Shown: positions 1-5,528 of the stretch, piece by piece
Layout: each line of letters starts with the position of its first letter
How positions within the stretch are numbered: the stretch's first letter is position 1
Assembly (NCBI GenBank): GCA_030018875.1
Contig: JASEHK010000080.1
Location: forward strand, 1-6,660
DNA length: 6,660 nucleotides
Direction of reading: 5' to 3'
Source: Endomicrobiia bacterium
GTDB taxonomy: Bacteria > Elusimicrobiota > Endomicrobiia > PHAN01
Translations under genes and position numbers: made by a program
The notes under the pieces: generated by a model
Told to the model about the DNA's origin: nothing
What the model saw: the letters and a program-made list of their open reading frames with translations, nothing else
The model's database searches: none

Positions 1-26
1 ACTGGTTCCGACCCTGCCAGTGCCAA
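1..26 (-). other. Flank downstream of the tRNA, with a short inverted repeat
   Basis: This is the 3' side of the tRNA up to the window edge. It has no CCA directly after the acceptor and no T-run typical of an intrinsic terminator. On the minus strand, ACTGG (21 to 17) and CCAGT (5 to 1) form a 5-bp inverted repeat around an 11-nt loop. The same two words, in swapped order, make the anticodon stem of the neighbouring tRNA, and TCGGAAC occurs in both places. The repeat may continue beyond the edge, so I cannot say whether it belongs to a second RNA gene, a processing hairpin or chance. Confidence 0.3.
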
Positions 27-98
27 TGCCCTTGAGAGGATTTGAACCTCTAATGCCAGTTCCGAAGACTGGCGTGATATCCGTTTCACTACGGGCGC
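27..98 (-). tRNA. tRNA-Arg (anticodon UCG) with a mismatched acceptor stem; possibly a pseudo-tRNA
   Basis: Read on the minus strand, 72 nt fold as a tRNA. The D-stem is GTGA/TCAC with loop AACGGATA, which has the G18G19 pair and A20, an arginine identity base. The anticodon stem is CCAGT/ACTGG with loop CTTCGGA, giving anticodon UCG (65 to 63), which reads CGA. The T-stem is AGAGG/CCTCT with loop TTCAAAT. The acceptor is the problem: GCGCCCG against CAAGGGC gives pairs 1, 2, 4 and 7 only, with G3-G70, C5-A68 and C6-A67 opposed. No CCA is encoded, so nucleotidyltransferase addition would be needed. The three other arms are perfect, so either the gene is functional with an odd acceptor, or its 3' end was replaced by recombination. 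The 5' end lies one base after the mutL stop, so it is probably co-transcribed with mutL and released by RNase P. Position 37 is G, so it is not a MiaB substrate. Confidence 0.75.
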
Positions 99-99
99 A

Positions 100-1851
100 T
101 CATGTCCGTCTGAACTTCGAGGCAAGTTCGGAAGATGAAATCTTGATGAGAGTAGGCCTGCCGTGCGGGCAGGTCTGATAGTTTTGCGTCGAGAATAAAT
201 CGTTTACAAGTCTCTGCGCCTCGATGAATCCGGGCATCTCTTTCCCTCTGATAGCCTCGCGGCAGGACCTTTTTATTATGTCTTCTTCCGTGATGGCTGA
301 CGCGCGCGGAGCGCTCTTGGGCTCGACGGAGGCCGCCCCGAAAATCGCCATAAGAACGGCGCGGGCGTTCACATCTTGAAGCACCGCCGGAGTTCCTTCG
401 CATTTGAGGGCGGACTCGCCGAACGGCTCAATTTTCCAGCCGAGCGATTTGAGCGCTTTCAAACTCGCCGAGACATCCGCGAACACCGACGGAGGCAAAT
501 CCACAATGACGGGAGCCAAAAGCAATTGCGTCGCCGCGCCCGTTTCGCGTATGCGGTACTTTTCGTAGAGCACTCGCTCTGATGCCGCGTGCGCGTCTAT
601 CAAATAAAGATTATCCTCGTCGGCGGCGACGAGACAGTACCCGAATATGCCGGCTATGTATTTTACGCGCGAGTTCGCCAGTTCCGAAGTGAAGAAACCC
701 GATGAGAGTTCGTCTCCTTCGCGTCGCCGAATCCCGGAAGAGGACACTCCGGCGTCGTATGCCGCCACTCGCTTATCCGAGGAGATAGCGAACGCTCCGC
801 CGCCCCGGGCGAATCCGTATCTGACCGGACCCGACGAAGAAAACGCGCTTTTCACCGCCGACCTTACGACGGAAAAAACCGCGGCTTCGTCGGCGAACTT
901 GACCTCGCGTTTAGTGGGGCTGACATTGGCGTCTATCGTAGATGGCGGAGCCTCGACGAAGACGGTAAAAACCGGATGCCGCGCGCGAGGCATAAACTCC
1001 CTGGCCGCGTCGTATATCGCCGACGAAACGGCGCGCGAGGAAACCACTCTGCGGTTCGCGAAAACCCACTGAAGCGAGCGCGAGGCGACGAAGGCGTCTA
1101 TCTCCGAAACGCGGCCTTTCACCGATATTTCCCCGTGCGCGGCTTGAAAAGACACCGTGCGGTCGAAAACATCTTTTTTAAGAACGGCGGCCAGGCGCTC
1201 ATCCGTCGAGCGCGCCGACGCGAGACTGAAAATCTTTTTTCCCTCGGAGAACATATGAAAGGCCGTCGCGGGGTTGGCCAGAGCCAGCGACTGTACTGCC
1301 GCGATACAGGCGCTATTCTCGGTTGATGAGGATTTAAGAAACTTAAGACGGGCCGGGGTGTTTGCGAAAAGTCCGACGACCTCGACTATGGTTCCGGCCG
1401 CGATGCTCGAAGGCGACGGTCCCGAGACCTCCGAGTAAGATGACTTTATCGCGGCGCCGGGCAGCCGCCGTCCGTCGGGGAACGCGGGCGCCGACTCTAC
1501 GCTTATCTCTGAGACGGCCGAAATGCTGAAGAGAGCTTCGCCCCTGAAGCCCATTGTGGACAGGCGGAACAGGTCGTCGTAAGATATTATTTTGCTTGTG
1601 GCGTGCCTCAAAAACACTTTCGATATGTCGGATGCCGAGATTCCGCGGCCGTCGTCGGCGACCCTTATAAGTTTGCGTCCCGCGCTTTCTATCTCCACTG
1701 TGACGTTCCGTGCGCCTGCGTCGAGAGAGTTTTCGACGAGTTCCTTGACGACGGACGACGGACGCTCCACGACTTCGCCCGCGGAGATTCTTTCTTGGGT
1801 GTTTTTGTCGAGGATACGGATTATGGAAGGAAGGACTTCAGATTTTGACAT
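100..1851 (-). CDS. mutL: DNA mismatch repair protein MutL (endonuclease type)
   Basis: MutL is recruited by mismatch-bound MutS, uses ATP, and in this subtype nicks the strand to be removed. The 583-residue product has the N-terminal GHKL ATPase: ELVENSLDAGA (37-47, catalytic Glu37 and Asn41), DDGRGI (66-71), HATSKI near 83 and GFRGEAL (101-107). The C-terminal dimerisation/nuclease region has the metal-site motifs DAHAASER (419-426), SCREAIRG (near 529-536) and CPHGRP (561-566). These mark an endonuclease-competent MutL, unlike the MutH-dependent E. coli form. The usual Gln after the first Asp is Ala here. QLLLAP near 442 resembles the sliding-clamp-binding motif. The start chosen (MSKSEVL) lies 14 nt inside the pilZ end; an upstream in-frame Met would add 21 residues with no family similarity. 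There is no strong Shine-Dalgarno sequence (only GGCAAGA), so translational coupling to pilZ is likely. The stop is one base before the tRNA. Confidence 0.96.
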   Translation of the reverse strand: MSKSEVLPSIIRILDKNTQERISAGEVVERPSSVVKELVENSLDAGARNVTVEIESAGRKLIRVADDGRGISASDISKVFLRHATSKIISYDDLFRLSTMGFRGEALFSISAVSEISVESAPAFPDGRRLPGAAIKSSYSEVSGPSPSSIAAGTIVEVVGLFANTPARLKFLKSSSTENSACIAAVQSLALANPATAFHMFSEGKKIFSLASARSTDERLAAVLKKDVFDRTVSFQAAHGEISVKGRVSEIDAFVASRSLQWVFANRRVVSSRAVSSAIYDAAREFMPRARHPVFTVFVEAPPSTIDANVSPTKREVKFADEAAVFSVVRSAVKSAFSSSGPVRYGFARGGGAFAISSDKRVAAYDAGVSSSGIRRREGDELSSGFFTSELANSRVKYIAGIFGYCLVAADEDNLYLIDAHAASERVLYEKYRIRETGAATQLLLAPVIVDLPPSVFADVSASLKALKSLGWKIEPFGESALKCEGTPAVLQDVNARAVLMAIFGAASVEPKSAPRASAITEEDIIKRSCREAIRGKEMPGFIEAQRLVNDLFSTQNYQTCPHGRPTLIKISSSELASKFRRT

Positions 1852-2269
1852 TCTTGCCGCAAAGATGGTAGTAGTGGCACTTTTTGAAACAGACATCGGT
1901 GACGCCCAGAGCAAGCTTCATTTCGCAGTCGGTGTAGTCGCGGGCGATGGCGTTGATGTGATTGCGGTCTTCGGAACATATGTGGAGAAACTCTATGCCG
2001 ACGTTGTTGATATCGGGTTTTTTGTCCACGCGCGCAATGCGGCATTTTATCGCCCGGGTTTTAAGAGACGGCAATTCAAGCGCTATGTCGAACTCCCGTC
2101 CGGTTTTAAAGTCCGAAACGGTAAGCAACGCCAGCCCGCCGGCGGAGATATCGGCTATGACGGCCTCGTCGTGAGTCAGACCCGAAGAAGTTTTGATGTC
2201 CATAGATATCACGTTGGCCAGATTGTGAGCCACGGGAAACCTGGTGAACTTGCGGCGGTCGTCTTTCAT
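1838..2269 (-). CDS. PilZ-domain protein with a four-cysteine C-terminal cluster
   Basis: PilZ domains bind cyclic di-GMP and pass the signal to motility, exopolysaccharide or other outputs. The 143-residue product shows both ligand motifs: an RxxxR arginine motif near the start (RRKFTR, residues 5-10) and DISAGG at 40-45, matching D/NxSxxG. The domain body runs to about residue 100, with IEFLHI as its last predicted strand. The remaining tail is not standard PilZ. It holds Cys115, Cys127, Cys131 and Cys137 (C-x11-C-x3-C-x5-C), a plausible zinc or iron-sulfur site, which is inference only. There is no signal peptide or membrane segment, so it is probably cytoplasmic. A good ribosome-binding site precedes the start. 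Its end overlaps mutL by 14 nt and it follows mutS by 44 nt, so it is made with the repair proteins. No functional link between PilZ proteins and mismatch repair is known to me, and co-expression alone does not show one. Confidence 0.88.
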   Translation of the reverse strand: MKDDRRKFTRFPVAHNLANVISMDIKTSSGLTHDEAVIADISAGGLALLTVSDFKTGREFDIALELPSLKTRAIKCRIARVDKKPDINNVGIEFLHICSEDRNHINAIARDYTDCEMKLALGVTDVCFKKCHYYHLCGKNVKI

Positions 2270-2313
2270 TTTATTTTCCCCGGCATTTTTCCGACATTTA
2301 TTTTTTCCGACAT
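2266..2313 (-). other. Possible 15-codon ORF bridging the mutS stop and the pilZ start
   Basis: The ATG follows the mutS TAA with no spacing (TAAATG). The frame encodes MSEKINVGKMPGKIK and ends in a TGA that overlaps the pilZ ATG as ATGA. This would let ribosomes leaving mutS re-initiate and hand over to pilZ. The region is A-rich and made mostly of a short tandem repeat, so the ORF may be chance. The pilZ gene also has its own Shine-Dalgarno sequence. I see no similarity to any known peptide. Confidence 0.25.
2277..2281 (-). promoter_or_regulatory. Ribosome-binding site of the pilZ-domain gene
   Basis: GGGGA lies 7 nt upstream of the pilZ ATG on the minus strand. It is the clearest Shine-Dalgarno match at any junction in this cluster and fixes the pilZ start at 2269. 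The mutS, mutL and transglycosylase starts have only weak purine stretches upstream and instead overlap the preceding gene. Confidence 0.65.
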
Positions 2314-2317
2314 TTAT
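2286..2317 (-). repeat. Perfect 16-bp tandem duplication spanning the mutS stop codon
   Basis: The unit ATAAATGTCGGAAAAA occurs twice with no gap, at 2317-2302 and 2301-2286 read on the minus strand; periodicity extends two more bases into mutS. The first copy contains the mutS TAA stop. Degenerate relatives (GCGGAAAAACG, CCGGAAATAAATG, CCGGGGAAAATAAAATG) flank it on both sides, so the last codons of mutS, the gap and the pilZ leader look built from one short word. The unit is not a multiple of three, so copy-number change would alter the frame relation between the gap ORF and pilZ. Confidence 0.85.
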
Positions 2318-4971
2318 TTCCGGCGTTTTTCCGCGGCGTCGGCGGATGTCCGGGACATGTCCGCCAGGATATTGAGCGCCTCGACGGGCGTGATCTTATC
2401 CACGTTGATATTCCGAAGTTTATCAAATATCAGAAAATCCTCAAAATCCATCTGGGCGGACGACTCTTGCGACGGCGGGCGCTTTTTAAGAAGTCCGTGT
2501 GAATTGGTCTCAAGTTCCAAAAGAATGCGGCGGCTCGACTCGATTATCTCCTGCGGCATTCCGGCTAGTTTCGCCACATGGATGCCGTAGGAGCGGTCCG
2601 CCGCGCCGGGAACTATTTTATAAAGAAAGACGACTTCGTTCTTCCATTCGCTGACGCTTACGCTTAAGTTTTTGACGCGGGGCAGTTTTTCGGCAAGTTC
2701 CGTCAACTCGAAGTAATGAGTGGCGAAAAGCACCTTCGGCCCGCCGAGCGAAGTTCCGTCGGCGCGATGTCCTCGCGCGTGCAGATATTCGACGATGGCC
2801 CATGCTATGGAAATGCCGTCGAAGGTTGATGTCCCGCGCCCCACCTCGTCGAGTATTACCAGAGAACGCGGCGTCATCCCTCTTATTATCGAGGCCGTTT
2901 CGGTCATCTCGACCATGAAAGTGGATTCGCCCGACGCGAGGTTGTCCGACGAGCCTATGCGGGTGAAAATTTTGTCAACCACCCCGATAACGGCCTTTGA
3001 AGCCGGCACGAACGAGCCGGCCTGAGCCAGAATAACGGCGAGCGCCGTCTGTCTGAGGTAAGTTGATTTGCCGGCCATATTCGGGCCGGTCAGGAGAATT
3101 ATCTGGTCACGGTCGCCGCCGAGATTGACATCATTCGGAACGAACTTGCCGCTGCGGAGACGTCTTTCGACGACAGGATGGCGCAGGTCAGATATGGCGA
3201 TGGCGTCAAGCGAGTTTACCGTCGGGCGCACCCACGAGAGCGTGGCGGCGGTTTCGGCGAATGAGCACAGTGTGTCCATAACGGCGACGGCCCCGGCCAA
3301 AGAGAGTATTTCTTTTTTCCTCGAAAGTATTTTATCTCGGACGCCGTCCATGATTTGTTTGCGACGGGCATCGGCGCGCTCGGCCGCGTGGATGATATTG
3401 CGCTCGACCTCGACGAGCTCGGGTATGACGAAGCGCTCCGCGTTGGCGAGTGTCTGTTTGCGCTCATAACCGGGAGGCGCCGAAGCCGAGTGGGTCTTTG
3501 TGATTTCGATGTAGTAACCGTTGACGGAGTTGTATCCAATTTTGAGCGAGTTGATTCCGGAGAGAGTTTTTTCCCGTCGTTCGAGTTCCAATATGTAGGC
3601 GCGAGCGTCGGTGGATAATTTCAAAAGCTCGTCGAGCGCGGCGTCGAAACCTCTTTTTATAAAGCCGCTTTCCCTGTCGGACGGCTCGAGCGCGGAATCC
3701 ACGAGAGCGGTAACGTCGTCGAGCGAAGATATCAGTGAAAGCGTCTCCGTTATAAGCGACGGAGCGCCGAGCCCGGCCGTCGAGGATTCGGCAACGGCGG
3801 TTTTTAGCGACGCGGCTTTTTTAATCGAAACCGAGAGATGATATATCTCGCGCGGCGAGGCCGAAGCGGCGGACAGGCGCGTTACTATTCTTTCCACATC
3901 GCCGATGCCGGCGAGTTCCTCACGGAGTCGCCGCCTCGTGAAAGAGTCCTCCGCGAGAAATGCCACGGCATCGTGCCGACGCGCGATATCTTCGACGTCG
4001 GTAAGAGGTTCGAGCAGGATTTTTTTAATCAGGCGCGCGCCGGGCGGAGTCTTGGTTTCGTCGAGCGCATCTAAAAGAGCGCCTTCTACGGAGCCGTCGC
4101 GCATATTCTCGACGATTTCAAGCGTTTTAATCGCGGAAGGAGCAAGCCTGAGGACGTCGGCGGAGTCTCTGAAAACAGCGCAAGAGACGACCTTGGCGGG
4201 ATCGCAAAAACGTATCCGCTCCAGATACGAAAGCAGACCCCCCATCGCCGCGCGGGCGTGATGGTGCGAACCCGGATCAATGGAATTCCATGTGGCGATT
4301 CCGGCGGTCTCCTTCATTTTCGACATGGCGCGCGCCTCGTCGAAAAACCAGTCGGGCTCGACGGTTATGAGGGCGCAATCCCTTATGAACGGCGGCAACG
4401 AAGGCATCGAGGACTCGGGCACTATTATTTCTCCGGGCGACGCCGAGGCGAGCTCGTAGGCGATTTCATCCGCGGGCACTTCGGCCATGTAAGAGTCCGA
4501 CGCGCTGATGTCGGCCGCGGCGACGCCTGCCGTACGGCCGTCGGCTCCGAAGAATATCGCCATTACGTAGTTTGACCGTCGGGCGTCGAGGAGATTTTCC
4601 TCCCAGACCGTCCCGGGCGTTATCAGACGCACGACCTCGCGGTTCATCAGTTTCCCTGAGCCGTCCGCGGACTCGACCTGCTCACAAAGGGCTATTTTTT
4701 TGCCGGCGGCAAGAAGGGTTTTTATGTAATTCGCCGACGAATGATGAGGCACTCCGCACATCGGCGTCTGCTGCCTTTTGGTAAGGACCACGCCAAGAAT
4801 CGGCGCGGCGACGACGGCGTCCTCGCCGAACATCTCGTAGAAGTCCCCCAGACGGAAAAACACTATATATCCGGGATGGGCCGACTTGATGCCCTCATAC
4901 TGGCTCATCAGCGGCGTGATGTCCCGCGCGTTCGCGTCCGATTTTATTTTCCCGATATTTTTTTTAGCCAT
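2314..4971 (-). CDS. mutS: DNA mismatch repair protein MutS
   Basis: MutS is the mismatch-sensing ATPase: a dimer clamps DNA, detects mispairs and small loops, then slides and recruits MutL. The 885-residue product is normal length. Domain I has GDFYEMF, with the mismatch-wedging Phe44-x-Glu46 pair. Connector, core and clamp regions follow. The ABC-type ATPase has Walker A GPNMAGKST (629-637), the STFMVEM stretch near 683, Walker B LVILDE (704-709) followed by GRGTSTFDG, and the ATHY switch near 750. DRSYGIHVAKLAG (about 792-804) and the helical end KITPVEALNIL are typical of the dimer interface. QMDF near 840 resembles a sliding-clamp-binding motif (inference). A loop of about seven extra residues (RADGTSLGG region) precedes the ATHY strand. 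The start MAKKNIG lies within the transglycosylase end, a 28-nt overlap; the in-frame upstream extension of 52 residues is not MutS-like. No strong Shine-Dalgarno sequence is seen, suggesting coupling. Confidence 0.97.
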   Translation of the reverse strand: MAKKNIGKIKSDANARDITPLMSQYEGIKSAHPGYIVFFRLGDFYEMFGEDAVVAAPILGVVLTKRQQTPMCGVPHHSSANYIKTLLAAGKKIALCEQVESADGSGKLMNREVVRLITPGTVWEENLLDARRSNYVMAIFFGADGRTAGVAAADISASDSYMAEVPADEIAYELASASPGEIIVPESSMPSLPPFIRDCALITVEPDWFFDEARAMSKMKETAGIATWNSIDPGSHHHARAAMGGLLSYLERIRFCDPAKVVSCAVFRDSADVLRLAPSAIKTLEIVENMRDGSVEGALLDALDETKTPPGARLIKKILLEPLTDVEDIARRHDAVAFLAEDSFTRRRLREELAGIGDVERIVTRLSAASASPREIYHLSVSIKKAASLKTAVAESSTAGLGAPSLITETLSLISSLDDVTALVDSALEPSDRESGFIKRGFDAALDELLKLSTDARAYILELERREKTLSGINSLKIGYNSVNGYYIEITKTHSASAPPGYERKQTLANAERFVIPELVEVERNIIHAAERADARRKQIMDGVRDKILSRKKEILSLAGAVAVMDTLCSFAETAATLSWVRPTVNSLDAIAISDLRHPVVERRLRSGKFVPNDVNLGGDRDQIILLTGPNMAGKSTYLRQTALAVILAQAGSFVPASKAVIGVVDKIFTRIGSSDNLASGESTFMVEMTETASIIRGMTPRSLVILDEVGRGTSTFDGISIAWAIVEYLHARGHRADGTSLGGPKVLFATHYFELTELAEKLPRVKNLSVSVSEWKNEVVFLYKIVPGAADRSYGIHVAKLAGMPQEIIESSRRILLELETNSHGLLKKRPPSQESSAQMDFEDFLIFDKLRNINVDKITPVEALNILADMSRTSADAAEKRRK

Positions 4972-5528
4972 CGGTGAGTGCGCGTAACCTTGACGACGTA
5001 GTCCCGCGTTTCCTTGTACGGTATTTTTTCGGGCGTTATCCTTCCGCCCGATTCCCTCTTCCACGAAAGCGCCTTGCCCCTGCCGGCGTTGTAGGCGCTC
5101 AAGAGTTCGATATCGTTTTCTATCCATTTTTCCCGTCGGAGTTTGGACAAATAATAAACTCCGACTTTTATGTTGACTCGTGGGTCTTTCAACGAACTGC
5201 CCGAGTCGCTCAGGCCAAGTTCTTTCCCAATCTCCGCGTATGTCGAAGGTAAAATCTGCATAAGCCCCACCGCGCCCTTGCGCGACTGGGCGTGAGGAAT
5301 GAAACTCGATTCCGCGTATATTATGGATATGACCATCAGAGGATCTATGCCGTAACGCGCCGCCTGCTTGCCGACCTCGTCGTAATAAATGAGAGATTTG
5401 ACGACGCCGGGGACATTGACGATGGCGAAGAGCGCCGCAACGATCGTTATGACGAGAATCTTATGTTTCAGATTGATGAACTTGCCGGCGGCTTTTGAAA
5501 CCGCCAGAATGACACGCCGCGTTTTCAT
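4944..5528 (-). CDS. Membrane-anchored lytic transglycosylase (SLT domain)
   Basis: Lytic transglycosylases cleave the MurNAc-GlcNAc bond of peptidoglycan, forming 1,6-anhydro ends, outside the cytoplasmic membrane. This 194-residue protein has a basic N-terminus, then one hydrophobic segment (about 24-43, ILVITIVAALFAIVNV) acting as uncleaved anchor or signal. A compact family-1 SLT domain follows: catalytic Glu73 in YAESSF, GLMQI (89-93 region), AYNAG (145-149) and the C-terminal IPYKETRDYVVKV stretch typical of Slt-type enzymes. The protein has only this one domain, far shorter than E. coli Slt70. The start MKTRRVI is supported by the 4-nt ATGA overlap with the end of miaB; the upstream in-frame sequence is an arginine- and proline-rich shadow of miaB. 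Its end overlaps mutS. The role is probably wall remodelling; nothing visible links it to DNA repair or tRNA modification beyond co-transcription. Confidence 0.9.
   Translation of the reverse strand: MKTRRVILAVSKAAGKFINLKHKILVITIVAALFAIVNVPGVVKSLIYYDEVGKQAARYGIDPLMVISIIYAESSFIPHAQSRKGAVGLMQILPSTYAEIGKELGLSDSGSSLKDPRVNIKVGVYYLSKLRREKWIENDIELLSAYNAGRGKALSWKRESGGRITPEKIPYKETRDYVVKVTRTHRWLKKISGK

Noticed and set aside
1852..1914. 21-residue N-terminal extension of mutL
   Set aside because: It lies inside the pilZ cysteine-rich tail and does not match the MutL N-terminus. The MSKSEVL start gives the expected short lead before the GHKL domain.
1592..2590. Long plus-strand open frame of 332 codons across the mutL start, pilZ and the mutS end
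   Set aside because: It is antisense to three well-supported genes, shows no recognisable domain, and resembles the other antisense frames expected from the GC-rich codon pattern of the real genes.
4972..5127. 52-residue N-terminal extension of mutS
   Set aside because: The extension is basic and low in similarity to MutS, and is the out-of-frame shadow of the transglycosylase end. MutS similarity begins just after the Met at 4971.
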